From CAIOZA01 sp964464375 (GTDB lineage Bacteria > Bacteroidota > Ignavibacteria > Kapaibacteriales > UBA2268): a DNA stretch of 64,000 nt. Below, one piece after another: positions 17,001 through 24,464 of this stretch (its first letter is position 1; every line of letters starts with the position of its first letter). The notes under the pieces are model-generated. The model saw only the letters and a list, made by a program, of their open reading frames with translations, was not told the origin of the DNA and did not search any database. Location of the stretch: the NCBI GenBank assembly GCA_964464375.1, contig CAYXFU010000003.1, positions 62,001 through 126,000 on the forward strand, read 5' to 3'. The translations under genes and the position numbers were made by a program.

Positions 17001-18127
17001 TCAGATCCGATAATATTATCCTCAACTGCTCCCTGAAGACAAACTCCATTCCAGCTGTTCGGCATTGGTGTATCATTACCTTCTATACCGCCGATGCTGT
17101 TACCAAACACTTTATTCCCTGTTGGAGTACCTATCTCGGTTGCATCTATTGACTGAAGAAGAATACCATTTTGCTGATTAAAACCTATAGTATTATTAGA
17201 AATCGTATTATTGGAACTGATAACTACTATACCGTTTCCGTTCGGAGCAGCTGACAGATCACTATTGCAACCAATAAAATTGTTCTTTATTGTATTCCCA
17301 TCAGCCGGAACATCCTGAGTAGCACCAACCTGAATTCCCATTTGTCCGTTGCCAATAATTATGTTGCCTTCCGAAGCAGAATTACCACCAATCATGGAGT
17401 TAGCAGCTACAAAGACAATTCCCATTCGTGGCGTGGTATTATTATCCCCGATCACATTTTTTTTAATTATTTGATTGGATGTGCCACCAGGAATACTTAT
17501 TCCTGAATGAGTATAATATTGAATTTTATTGTTCTCAATTACATTATTGTCGCCATCAACTCCAATACCTGTTAAATAAGAACTACCCGGCTGACCAATC
17601 ACACAACGAGTTATCTTTCCATTTGAACCAATAAATATTGCAAAAGCTCCTCCTGTTGAAGTAAAATTTACACTATCTATAATACAATTATTATTTGCTG
17701 CAATGCCTACTCTCATTGCAGGAACATCTATAGTTAGATTTTTGATTGTACAATTATCCCCCGTTGCAATAACTCCACTAATGATTACATTTTTTCCAGA
17801 ACCAGATATCAAAGTACAATTCTCTGGTAAAAAAACTTCCTCGGTTGGATCTAAAGCAATTGTACCGGAAATATCGATTACAATAGTATAAGCCGTGGGT
17901 GAGCCAGATTTATCCTGGAGAAACTGAGCTTCTTCTAATGCCGCACGTAGAGAACATTCATGGAAAGTATCCTCACATCTGCCATCCTCCCTTTCGTCAT
18001 CTGGTGTATTATCATCATCCCAGGCATGTGCATCTCTGAGTGAAGTAACAGTAAATTGAGAAAAAGCATTCGTGGATAGTAATGTTGAAATTACTAATAG
18101 CATTATATAAAGTATGAATGTTTTCAT
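14033..18127 (-). CDS. Large T9SS-exported parallel beta-helix protein
   Basis: A 1364-residue surface or secreted protein. It has an N-terminal signal peptide (residues 1-23), a CSLRAALEEAQ segment near residue 58 typical of CSLREAI-type beta-helix proteins, then right-handed beta-helix repeats rich in NNxIxxNxIG to about residue 430. A long beta-sandwich and propeller-like region follows. The last about 85 residues are a type-A T9SS sorting domain beginning VIYPNPATDFIQISYP and ending FVRIGDKVGKFVKM. Two palindromic repeats lie in frame within that sorting domain. No catalytic motif is clear; beta-helix proteins often bind or cut polysaccharides, which is only a suggestion. It is preceded by a 363-bp leader region. 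Confidence 0.85.
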   Translation of the reverse strand: MKTFILYIMLLVISTLLSTNAFSQFTVTSLRDAHAWDDDNTPDDEREDGRCEDTFHECSLRAALEEAQFLQDKSGSPTAYTIVIDISGTIALDPTEEVFLPENCTLISGSGKNVIISGVIATGDNCTIKNLTIDVPAMRVGIAANNNCIIDSVNFTSTGGAFAIFIGSNGKITRCVIGQPGSSYLTGIGVDGDNNVIENNKIQYYTHSGISIPGGTSNQIIKKNVIGDNNTTPRMGIVFVAANSMIGGNSASEGNIIIGNGQMGIQVGATQDVPADGNTIKNNFIGCNSDLSAAPNGNGIVVISSNNTISNNTIGFNQQNGILLQSIDATEIGTPTGNKVFGNSIGGIEGNDTPMPNSWNGVCLQGAVEDNIIGSDLNTDYAPNFIANNQGHGISTEIIAGIMPTKNTYIKNIIHTNAKLGIKNADLTQENVKPPKLDSLVKGKLYGSNAPAGSRIDIYETDKDESGSGEGKKWIKKFIVNSPSFYQIDIGTLPENGITATLTTTNGSTSEFSCNIPLHQSVTKQLEMTFIDKINLNDKNKHVITYLPDRMPTSVKYQVNNTPVKDANITGNTAWFEVEMGKDFIADIQNKIYFKSIGCNGFVDTLIFEPYVVHMRNYAGPVSDYITQRNDPELRYIKTPLVEWPKPNVNASITIPAITPYIGGTWGLKETGLKFPLEVSSLGTTFDKTITVHGGIGLGDQQFDLTGDGSAHHTLKPSGLETTGDISANLPIKLYEKEENLLKVIPGVSSFCDIPVAGEVCSYLTSLLNAGIRTSITLDLNGDANFKNEGDELFWQSGEIRSTLTASVVGSAGIGSIAGFFVEGRGSGTLTIPIPSWTPSASGSLTFRAFGQIAGVGSISGEQTWTIGGGIAKQNDDIPQFLTESLPIDSTSIMLSAKTPFDASASICNVNGSNYAVVWAEAATTPEASGRNVILGNFENNKLENSLKVIDDGKNNRNPQIIALSASQVFVVWEQNELPANGLKDINVQQYLSAAKLKFAIVNVDKNIVSSRGDVDLPNKFDFAPRLLKKNDGSCQLLWQSTDGSTIAGNASTKASIYSADFVSDNFSQPREMVSESGLLHWSSAIAGDGKLFIVYEKDGDNNLLTADDREIYLFTLNSDVKETIKLTNNSVPDMMPKIITNISNQPQVSFANSDGIYYNLGGQPDQSKKISDFIPGMNFLKASMINSTDGSSIIWSGARGFYSLKLDSKEKWSQLLKTKEFDYSNMLNSIVGTNDDKVLAVFQKFNNKDKYVMLENNELSAGYLDFKSATTSIYGNFLESDRMVIYPNPATDFIQISYPTLESGSGGVTIKIYNVFGEIQTTPTLRDTPHWKGGEKVKIDVSSLAPGMYFVRIGDKVGKFVKM
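14122..14142. repeat. Palindrome inside T9SS sorting domain (CCCCTC...GAGGGG)
   Basis: Six-bp arms CCCCTC and GAGGGG sit in the coding sequence of the sorting domain, followed by a second small palindrome (GTCACGAAGTGTC). The translated loop DTPHWKGGEK interrupts the usual FGE...KIDVSSLAPG spacing without breaking the frame. Confidence 0.7.
14213..14230. repeat. Palindrome inside T9SS sorting domain (CCCACTCT...AGAGTGGG)
   Basis: Perfect 8-bp arms around a 2-base loop, in frame between two predicted beta-strands of the sorting domain. The translated loop is PTLESGSGG. Confidence 0.75.
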
Positions 18128-18490
18128 AATATTTCAGTAAAAATAGTAAAAAATAATTTTCTTTTTTATTATGGGAATATAAATTTAAAATCAGATAACA
18201 CTAACAATTGAACTAACGTTGATATAAAGAATTATTTGAGATTTTTCATCAACTTAACAATGGAATAATATTTTTTTCAAATTTATAATATATTCACGAA
18301 TAAAACAATCAATTATTCTTAAATATCCAAATCAACCAACAATTTAGAATAAACACTTTAAGAAATGAAAGATTCATAGATCAGCAGGTTCTAGCTTTCA
18401 GAACCCGGACTCTACATGCGAAATGTAGAAAGGTCGATCATATCTGCATTAATAAGTTATCAATAACATTTACTCCTTGTGATGGCAGGG
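18128..18490. other. Leader region of the T9SS gene with paired hairpins
   Basis: Mostly AT-rich. At 18387-18405 GGTTCT pairs with AGAACC, and at 18411-18429 TCTACAT pairs with ATGTAGA around GCGAA; GCAG (18383-18386) and CTGC (18444-18447) could close both into one folded unit. It lies in the minus-strand leader, about 255 bases before the T9SS gene. It may be a structured RNA element; I do not recognise a family. Confidence 0.4.
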
Positions 18491-19741
18491 TTACAAATTC
18501 TCCATTGATTTAATTGATTTAATCGCTTCAATTCTCTGAATAACCGGTGGATGTGAATAATGCAGAGATGCATAAAATGGATGTGGAGTCAGATTCGACA
18601 GATTGTGTTCCGATAGCTTCTTCAGAGCGTCTATCATTGATTGTGGGTCTTTTGTGTTTGTAACCGAGAATTTATCTGCATCATATTCATGCTTCCGGGA
18701 ACGGATATTCATGAAGACGGAAAGTATCAGATCGATTGGTGCATAGAGCATCCCGAAGAATATCAATCCGGCATAAACAGACTTTGAGCTAAGATAAAAC
18801 GCTGAATATAACATATCAGAATTGATGAAAAATTGTAGCAGATAAAGCATTACACCGATTCGAAGGTATTGGATCACCGATCCTGTGAGAATATGCTTCA
18901 GTTTGTAATGTCCAATTTCGTGAGCAAGAACAGCTGTCAGCTCAGGAACAGTGTGCTTCTCAATAAGTGTGTCGAAAATCGCAATGCGTTTGTTCCTTCC
19001 GAATCCGGTAAAAAAGGCATTAGACTTGGATGATCGTTTCGATCCATCCATTACGAAGATATTCTTCAATGGGAACTTTACTTTTTCGGCAAAGCTGAAA
19101 ATGGAATCTCTAAGCTCACCTTCTTCTAAAGGTTTAAATTTATTGAATATCGGCAGAATTATCGTAGGTGCAATATATTGAAGAATTAGCGAGAAAACTA
19201 AGATGAAGCCCCATGCATAAAGGAAAGTCCATGCTCCGACATCAGCCAAAATATAAAGAATAGATGCCAAAACCGGGATACCGATAAGAGCAGATAATGC
19301 AGTTGATTTGAGAATATCAAGTATGTAAGTTTTTACAGTTGTCTTGTTGAATCCATATTTCTCTTCAATCACAAATGTAGAATATATACCGAAAGGCATT
19401 GATACAATTGAATTCGCAATTAACAAGCCTGTTACAAAAATAATCCCGCGAACAATTTCATTCTGTACATTCGCTCTGACAATATTGTCAAGCCAGGCAA
19501 ATCCACCTAGAAACCAAAACAGAAGAGTAAGAACAAGACCGAAAGTAGATTCAGCAAAACCAAAATATGTGTTTTCCTTTGTATAATTCTGTGATTTCAG
19601 ATATTTCTCACTATCTATCAAACCTCGGAATTCCTCTGGGAGTTCCTTCCTTAGATTTTTCAGATTCAAAATATCTGCAAATAAATCAAGCAAATAGCTG
19701 ACAATTATTGCAGTTAGAATAACAATACCGATTATATTCAT
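18491..19741 (-). CDS. M48-family membrane metallopeptidase (Ste24/CAAX protease-like)
   Basis: A 416-residue integral inner-membrane zinc protease. The catalytic HEIGH motif is at residues 274-278 (AVLAHEIGHYKLKH), with the third zinc ligand in KHEYDADKF. The N-terminal membrane helices and the EEKYGFNKTT segment match the Ste24/CAAX prenyl protease 1 subfamily rather than HtpX. Bacterial members act in membrane protein quality control. It starts within the stop of the upstream epimerase gene (4-bp overlap), so they are co-translated. Confidence 0.92.
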   Translation of the reverse strand: MNIIGIVILTAIIVSYLLDLFADILNLKNLRKELPEEFRGLIDSEKYLKSQNYTKENTYFGFAESTFGLVLTLLFWFLGGFAWLDNIVRANVQNEIVRGIIFVTGLLIANSIVSMPFGIYSTFVIEEKYGFNKTTVKTYILDILKSTALSALIGIPVLASILYILADVGAWTFLYAWGFILVFSLILQYIAPTIILPIFNKFKPLEEGELRDSIFSFAEKVKFPLKNIFVMDGSKRSSKSNAFFTGFGRNKRIAIFDTLIEKHTVPELTAVLAHEIGHYKLKHILTGSVIQYLRIGVMLYLLQFFINSDMLYSAFYLSSKSVYAGLIFFGMLYAPIDLILSVFMNIRSRKHEYDADKFSVTNTKDPQSMIDALKKLSEHNLSNLTPHPFYASLHYSHPPVIQRIEAIKSIKSMENL

Positions 19742-20652
19742 TTAAGTATATCCTTTAAAGCTTCATTAAATTTGCTGAATTTGAACTTATTTCCATGATT
19801 TTGTATTAATGCAGAACTCACTCTCTGGCTGAACGTTACCATCTGTGCGGATTCTCCTAATATTAACTTCAAAAGCAAATCCGGTACTTTGAAGAAAGAT
19901 GGTCTGTTCAGTGTTTTTCCCAATATTGTTGAAAAATCTTTCATTGTTACTGGATTGGGAGCTGTAAGATTAACTGCGCCTTTGATTGAATCATTCTCAA
20001 TGATAAACCTGAAGATTTCAGCCAGATCATCTATATGAATCCAGGACATCCACTGCTTGCCACTTCCGAGCGGACCACCTGCGAAAAACTTATATGGAAG
20101 AATCATTTTCTGAAGTGCACCACCATCATTGGCAAGGACTATTCCGATTCTTGCTTTAACAACCCGAGTGTACATCTGAGCATTATTTGCAGATTTTTCC
20201 CAATCATCTACAACGTCGGCAAGAAAACCATCGCCTTTTCCTGAACTTTCTTCTAGTAAAGTATCACCATTATTACCATAATAACCGATTGCAGAAGCAT
20301 TGATCAGTGCCGGTGGATTAGTTAATCCGCTTATAACCTTCACAATTGCGTCAGTAGTTTTTATACGGCTACTGAGAATAATATCTTTATATTTCAGACT
20401 CCAGCGTTTATCTCCAACGGATGCACCGGCAAGATTGATTACAGAATTTGTGCCCTCCAAAGATTTAGCAAGCTCATTACTCCCTTTTGAAGAATTCCAT
20501 TCAAGATGTGTATCAGCAAAGGGTAGAACCCTATGTGATTTCTCAGCATCTCGGCTGATTATCTTAAGATTATATCCATTTTGGCTGAGATTTACGGCTA
20601 TAGCTTTTCCGAGTAATCCGGTTGCCCCTGTTATCGCGACTGTCTTATTCAA
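19738..20652 (-). CDS. TIGR01777-family NAD-dependent epimerase-like protein
   Basis: An atypical SDR protein of about 304 residues, starting KTVAITGATGLLGKAIA after the initiator and an Asn, with NLAGASVG and a SAIGYYGN active-site-like segment typical of the YfcH/TIGR01777 family. Biochemical role is unknown. I chose the TTG complementary to 20650-20652 as the start because it gives the family's usual N-terminus. A longer frame from 20754 would have to run through the rplI terminator and adds residues with no similarity. It is followed directly by the M48 peptidase. Confidence 0.8.
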   Translation of the reverse strand: MNKTVAITGATGLLGKAIAVNLSQNGYNLKIISRDAEKSHRVLPFADTHLEWNSSKGSNELAKSLEGTNSVINLAGASVGDKRWSLKYKDIILSSRIKTTDAIVKVISGLTNPPALINASAIGYYGNNGDTLLEESSGKGDGFLADVVDDWEKSANNAQMYTRVVKARIGIVLANDGGALQKMILPYKFFAGGPLGSGKQWMSWIHIDDLAEIFRFIIENDSIKGAVNLTAPNPVTMKDFSTILGKTLNRPSFFKVPDLLLKLILGESAQMVTFSQRVSSALIQNHGNKFKFSKFNEALKDILK

Positions 20653-20704
20653 TTCACTCTGAAGAAAAATAGATATACTTAAAATCTGCGGAAATATTGT
20701 AGAA

Positions 20705-20745
20705 AATAAAAAAGCCCTGTCAGAATAATACTGCAGGGCTTTAAA
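20705..20745 (-). terminator. Intrinsic terminator of rpsF-rplI
   Basis: AAAGCCCTG pairs with CAGGGCTTT; read on the minus strand it is followed by a T-rich tract. It lies 17 bp after the rplI stop. Confidence 0.85.
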
Positions 20746-20761
20746 AAAAATCAAGAAATGA

Positions 20762-21208
20762 TTACTCTTCGCTGATAACCCATACTTTGAGAGTAGCAGT
20801 TACTTCAGAGTAAAGCTTAACCTTAACGTCGAATACACCAAGTGATTTGATTGCATCATCCAACATAATGTTTCTACGGTCGATTTCGATTCCGTGAACG
20901 GCAAGTTCTGTTGCAACCATTGCTGGTGTAACGCTACCGTAAAGCTTACCTTCTTCTCCAACCTTCATAGGAATAGAAATCTGGAGTTCAGAAAGCTTAG
21001 CAGCAAGTGTTTCAGCAACACCTTTTTCAGTAGCCTGAATTTTAGCGAATCGTTTCTTTTCTATTTCAAGTGCCTTTAAGGCACCATCGTTTGCAAAATA
21101 AGCAAGATTTCTGGGGATAAGATAGTTGCGAGCATAGCCATTCTTAACTGTGACTATTTCGCCCATCAACCCTAAACTTTGCACTTCTTTTCTTAATATG
21201 ACTTTCAT
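20762..21208 (-). CDS. rplI: 50S ribosomal protein L9
   Basis: A 148-residue large-subunit protein near the base of the L1 stalk. The N-terminal 23S rRNA-binding domain is clear (MKVILRKEVQSLGLMGEIV, then VKNGYARNYLIPRNLA), followed by the long connecting helix and the C-terminal domain with EGKLYGSVTPAM. Its ATG lies 28 bp after the rpsF stop. In most bacteria rpsR sits between these genes; here there is no room for it. Confidence 0.97.
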   Translation of the reverse strand: MKVILRKEVQSLGLMGEIVTVKNGYARNYLIPRNLAYFANDGALKALEIEKKRFAKIQATEKGVAETLAAKLSELQISIPMKVGEEGKLYGSVTPAMVATELAVHGIEIDRRNIMLDDAIKSLGVFDVKVKLYSEVTATLKVWVISEE

Positions 21209-21236
21209 TGTCTTACCTCATTCCAATTTAAAATTA

Positions 21237-21719
21237 TTATTCAGCGTTTTCAGTTTCGACTGCTACTTCTGGTTCTTCAACAACTTCCTGTACAATCCTG
21301 GGTGCTTGAGGATATTGCTGGCTGTGCTGGGTTCTGCCTCTGTGTGAATTCTTTGGACCCATTTCAGTTGGGGCATTAGTAGTTCCAGCCTGCAAAGCTC
21401 TTTTAGCTCTGAAATCGCGTAAATTCTGAGGAAGAAGCAAGGTAAGATGACGCAGAATTGTGTCCTCCAATACCAAAAAGCGCTCGAAAATTGGGATAGC
21501 AGATGGGGAAACATTAAATACAACATGGACATAAAATCCATTGAATTTTTTGTTAATAGGATATGCCAAACGTCGGCGCCCCCATTTGTTCACCTCTATT
21601 ATCTCGGCCCCATGGTTTTCAATGTAATTAGTTACTTTTGAAACCACGGATTCAATGTCGGATTCTTCCAAAGCCGCATTGACGATAAAAGTTGTCTCAT
21701 AGACACGGCGCAAACTCAT
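21237..21719 (-). CDS. rpsF: 30S ribosomal protein S6 with C-terminal extension
   Basis: A 160-residue small-subunit protein. Residues 1-100 are standard S6 (RRVYETTFIVNA, NKWGRRRLAYPINKKFNGFY). The final about 60 residues form a low-complexity tail rich in R, Q, P and E, longer than in typical S6 but similar to tails seen in some FCB species. The gene opens a two-gene ribosomal operon with rplI and has a matching promoter upstream. S6 normally dimerises with S18 on 16S rRNA, so S18 must be encoded elsewhere. Confidence 0.95.
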   Translation of the reverse strand: MSLRRVYETTFIVNAALEESDIESVVSKVTNYIENHGAEIIEVNKWGRRRLAYPINKKFNGFYVHVVFNVSPSAIPIFERFLVLEDTILRHLTLLLPQNLRDFRAKRALQAGTTNAPTEMGPKNSHRGRTQHSQQYPQAPRIVQEVVEEPEVAVETENAE

Positions 21720-21782
21720 ATAATCTCCTGTTCGAGTAAAGCTATGTAAAGCTATTTTTTAAAAATTAATTTTAGAGAACTA

Positions 21783-21813
21783 CAAAAATAGATAAATTAT
21801 CATTATCCACAAA
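21783..21813 (-). promoter_or_regulatory. Bacteroidota-type promoter for rpsF-rplI
   Basis: On the minus strand TTTG (complement of 21810-21813) and TATTTTTG (complement of 21783-21790) are 19 bp apart, fitting the -33/-7 consensus. The start site would fall about 60 bases before rpsF. Confidence 0.65.
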
Positions 21814-21891
21814 AATTATTTTTTAGTATCTTTTCTCTTAAATCTTTCTTAAATAGCAGGATAACAGCTTATAAGGAACTTTTGGGCAGTT

Positions 21892-21923
21892 TTTGAATAT
21901 AATTTTTGATTTAATTATATTTG
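21892..21923 (+). promoter_or_regulatory. Bacteroidota-type promoter for rpsA
   Basis: TTTG (21892-21895) and TATATTTG (21916-21923) are exactly 20 bp apart. This leaves a leader of about 145 bases before rpsA. A second TATTTTTG at 21935 has no matching upstream box. Apart from these promoters the 21720-22075 gap shows no gene. Confidence 0.65.
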
Positions 21924-22075
21924 TGTTATCATTTTATTTTTGTAATTTTGAAATCCTTTTGTGCGTCTATATGATTGCCTTAAGGCTCATACTGTAAAAC
22001 TTACAGTGCGTAATTTAATATTTCCCGTTCTGATCGTTTTCAGAGCTTAGCAAAAATTTTTAGAAAAGGTGCATT

Positions 22076-23677
22076 ATGGAATCCGAAACCCCGAACAACC
22101 AGACACAAATGGAACTTTCTGAAGTTGATTCAACTTCTGAAACTCCCGAATCAGTAAGCAATGACGTTGCCACTGAAACTCCAGCAGAGATAGCTCCCAC
22201 ACCGGAAGTTGTTGAAATTCCTCCAGTGGTTGAAGTAGCTCCCACACCCGAAGTTGTTGAAGTTCCTCCAGTAATTGAAGTAGCTCCCACACCCGAAGTT
22301 GTTGAAGTTCCTCCAGTGATTGAGGTAGCTCCCACTCCTGAAGTTGTTGAAGTTCCTCCGGTAATTGAGGTAGCTCCCACTCCGGTAGTTATTGATGTTC
22401 CTCCGGTAGCAGAAGTAGCTAATGAAGTGAAAGTAGACTCAAATGAAGCTCATACTGAAGAACATGATGAAAAGAAAAATCAAAAACAAGAAAAATTTAA
22501 TGAAATATATGCTGAACTAGCTACTAAAAAAGAAAATAAAGAGCTTATTGAAGTTGAAGTTAAAGCCAGAATTAAGGGTGGTATGAGAGTTAGTTACCAG
22601 GAAGTGCCTCTTTTCCTTCCCGCATCTCATTTCTCTCTCAAACGTACTCCTACAGAGCAGGAGCTGAACGAAGTAATCGGCAAGACATTATTAGTAACAA
22701 TTCATGAAATTCAGGAATACGATGAAGGAAGAAAAGCCGTTATCGTTAGCCGTAAACAGCAATTAATGCATGATTTCTGGGAAACTATCAACGTTGGAGA
22801 TATCGTCGAAGGAAAAGTTAGTTCAATCGCATCATTTGGTGTGTTCCTCGATCTTGGCGGTGTTGAAGGATTGATTCATATTTCAAGACTATCGCAAGTC
22901 CGCATTGACGATCCCAACAAGCTTGTTAAAAAAGGCGAGACAATGAAAGCAGTCGTTGTCGAAATAGACAAAGAAAAAAGCCGCATTGCTCTCAGCCGAA
23001 AAGAGCTCGAAGAATCCCCATGGGTCAAGGTTGAAGAACAATTCCCTGTTGGAACTACTCAGAAAGGTATCGTTCGCCGTCTGACGGACTTCGGAGCTTA
23101 TATTGAAATGATGCCGGGAGTTGACGGACTTCTCCGCACACCAGAAATTTCATGGACAAAAAGAATCAAGAAACCAGGTGATGTGCTTAAAGTCGGCGAA
23201 GAAATCGACGTATTTATTCTTGCTTTATCCGTAGAAAAACAAACTATATCATTAAGTATAAAGAACACTCTTCCAAATCCATGGACACAATTGGTTGACA
23301 AATATCCTGTGGGTGCAGAATTTGACGGAGTTGTTTTCCAGGTTATGCCCCAGGGTATCATTGTTACTCTCGACAATACTGTCGATGGGTTCATGCCCCG
23401 CAGCAAAATGAAAAAACTTCTTCAGGGAACAAAAATTCCCTATCAGACAGGCGATCCTATCAAAATCATCATCGCTGATCTAATCCCCGGAGAAGAATCA
23501 CTTATTCTTTCTCCAAAATTTGAAGATGAAGGTGCTTACGCTTCCGATAATAAACCACATCATCAGAAGTCAAGAGAAAGAGAAGATTCAAAAGTAAAGG
23601 TTCCACCTGCAGCCGGTATCTCATTGAGTGATATGCTCACCGAGATTCAGAAAAAAGGTCTCCTTTCGATGGATTAA
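22076..23677 (+). CDS. rpsA: 30S ribosomal protein S1 with repetitive N-terminal extension
   Basis: A 533-residue mRNA-binding ribosomal protein. Residues 1-150 are an acidic, proline-rich extension with five 15-residue repeats (APTPEVVEVPPVIEV type). Four S1 RNA-binding domains follow at about 155-226, 240-310, 326-400 and 412-484; the second is the most canonical (GDIVEGKVSSIASFGVFLDL, then GLIHISRL). Four domains is fewer than the six of E. coli S1 but common in other phyla. It has its own promoter, an AAAAGGTG ribosome-binding site and a strong terminator. The extension may be a flexible linker; its role is unknown. Confidence 0.93.
   Translation: MESETPNNQTQMELSEVDSTSETPESVSNDVATETPAEIAPTPEVVEIPPVVEVAPTPEVVEVPPVIEVAPTPEVVEVPPVIEVAPTPEVVEVPPVIEVAPTPVVIDVPPVAEVANEVKVDSNEAHTEEHDEKKNQKQEKFNEIYAELATKKENKELIEVEVKARIKGGMRVSYQEVPLFLPASHFSLKRTPTEQELNEVIGKTLLVTIHEIQEYDEGRKAVIVSRKQQLMHDFWETINVGDIVEGKVSSIASFGVFLDLGGVEGLIHISRLSQVRIDDPNKLVKKGETMKAVVVEIDKEKSRIALSRKELEESPWVKVEEQFPVGTTQKGIVRRLTDFGAYIEMMPGVDGLLRTPEISWTKRIKKPGDVLKVGEEIDVFILALSVEKQTISLSIKNTLPNPWTQLVDKYPVGAEFDGVVFQVMPQGIIVTLDNTVDGFMPRSKMKKLLQGTKIPYQTGDPIKIIIADLIPGEESLILSPKFEDEGAYASDNKPHHQKSREREDSKVKVPPAAGISLSDMLTEIQKKGLLSMD
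22190..22414 (+). repeat. Five tandem 45-bp repeats in rpsA
   Basis: Five head-to-tail 45-bp units encode residues 39-113 of S1. The middle three units are nearly identical at DNA level and the outer two have drifted. The copy number is likely to vary between strains by slippage or recombination. Confidence 0.9.
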
Positions 23678-23700
23678 TACATTTGGACATTTCAATTTTC

Positions 23701-23734
23701 AAAGAGGGTTGCCAATAAAGCAACCCTCTTTTTG
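23701..23734 (+). terminator. Intrinsic terminator of rpsA
   Basis: A perfect 12-bp stem (AAAGAGGGTTGC with GCAACCCTCTTT) around a 7-base loop, ending in a T run, 24 bp after the rpsA stop. Confidence 0.95.
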
Positions 23735-23773
23735 CAATGTGTCATACCTTAGCATACTTGTATCTGCTGTATT

Positions 23774-23964
23774 CTGTCATTGTACGGGCACAGCGTGCCG
23801 TGTCCGAACAAAGCGACATAAAAATCTTTAATATTTATGGGCAAAACGTGTTGTCTGTAGGGGATCAAAATCTTGAACCCCTACGAATCGATGTCTCCGG
23901 TTTGGCTCTGGGGATGTATTTTGTTCGGATTGGAGACACAGTACAAAAGTTTATAAAGTTATAA
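23774..23964 (+). pseudogene. Orphan T9SS sorting domain with in-frame palindromes
   Basis: The plus strand encodes VIVRAQRAVSEQSD, then IKIFNIYGQNVLSVGD, and ends RIDVSGLALGMYFVRIG... QKFIKL before TAA, nearly a whole type-A sorting domain. No signal peptide or passenger precedes it; the frame opens just after the rpsA terminator. Two palindromes sit in its loops: CGGGCAC/GTGCCG (23785-23800) and GTAGGGG/CCCCTAC (23857-23884). A 75-residue frame from 23737 exists, but I read it as a detached sorting-domain fragment. Confidence 0.7.
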
Positions 23965-23979
23965 CTTAGCTTTGGAACT

Positions 23980-24001
23980 CCCTCTCCAAGCATGGAGAGG
24001 G
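23980..24001. repeat. CCCTCTCCA...TGGAGAGGG palindrome, copy 1
   Basis: Perfect 9-bp arms around AGCA, followed by GTCGGGATGAGG. The same palindrome occurs at 24364-24386 and 61507-61528, each near the 238-bp repeat. Confidence 0.8.
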
Positions 24002-24100
24002 TCGGGATGAGGTTGGCACACGATTCCCAATGATCAAATATTAACAAAATAAATTAAATATATTTTCTTTAAAAACCGTTTCTTTGATATATCATCCTGT

Positions 24101-24339
24101 TTTTCGCAAATTGTATTTGGTGACTTGGGAAAGCACAAATATTCAATCCCTAACGGGATTGGGTTTTATTTTTGTTTCTTTGATTTCTACAAATATTCAA
24201 TCACTACGTGATAGAATAAAGGAACTCCATCGGAGTTCAATATTTGTAGATCAATAATATTCTTTTGCATTTCCTTATCCCGTTAGGGATTAAATACTAA
24301 AATTGAAAAAACACGATGCAAATTGATGCAAAAGTGCCA
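24101..24339. repeat. 238-bp long-range inverted repeat, copy 1
   Basis: Bases 24101-24323 match the reverse complement of the copy at 61175-61412 without a mismatch, and with one 1-bp gap the match reaches 24339. Internal palindromes are ATCCC TAAC GGGAT, TCAC TAC GTGA, GAACTCC ATC GGAGTTC and ATCCC GTTA GGGAT, with AATATTTGTAG motifs between them. No open frame of note, so it is a non-coding repeat or a non-autonomous element. The rest of the 23965-24464 gap has only the two flanking palindromes. Confidence 0.95.
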
Positions 24340-24363
24340 AAAAAGATGCAATTTGTATTAATT

Positions 24364-24386
24364 CCCTCTCCAATTGTTGGAGAGGG
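24364..24386. repeat. CCCTCTCCAA...TTGGAGAGGG palindrome, copy 2
   Basis: Perfect 10-bp arms around a TTG loop, followed by CAGGGTGAGG, just outside the 238-bp repeat. Confidence 0.8.
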
Positions 24387-24464
24387 CAGGGTGAGGAAAA
24401 TTCTGTATTTATAGTTAATTGATCTTTGAACGTTGTTCATCGAAACTAAAGTCAGCATCTTATT

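Noticed and set aside
20653..20754. N-terminal extension of the TIGR01777 protein from the ATG at 20754
   Set aside because: It would translate through the rplI terminator; the family starts at KTVAITGATG.
21263..21541. 92-residue frame as a candidate rpsR
   Set aside because: It lies inside rpsF in another frame and has no S18 sequence features.
22060..22380. Gly/Ser/Thr-rich minus-strand frame opposite rpsA
   Set aside because: It is the antisense reading of the 45-bp repeats.
23737..23964. 75-residue protein-coding gene
   Set aside because: The start has no ribosome-binding site and lies right after the rpsA terminator; the content is a sorting-domain end.
24101..24339. Possible CRISPR-like array from spaced small palindromes
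   Set aside because: The palindromes differ from each other and are not regularly spaced, and the whole unit is duplicated at 61175. Not a CRISPR.
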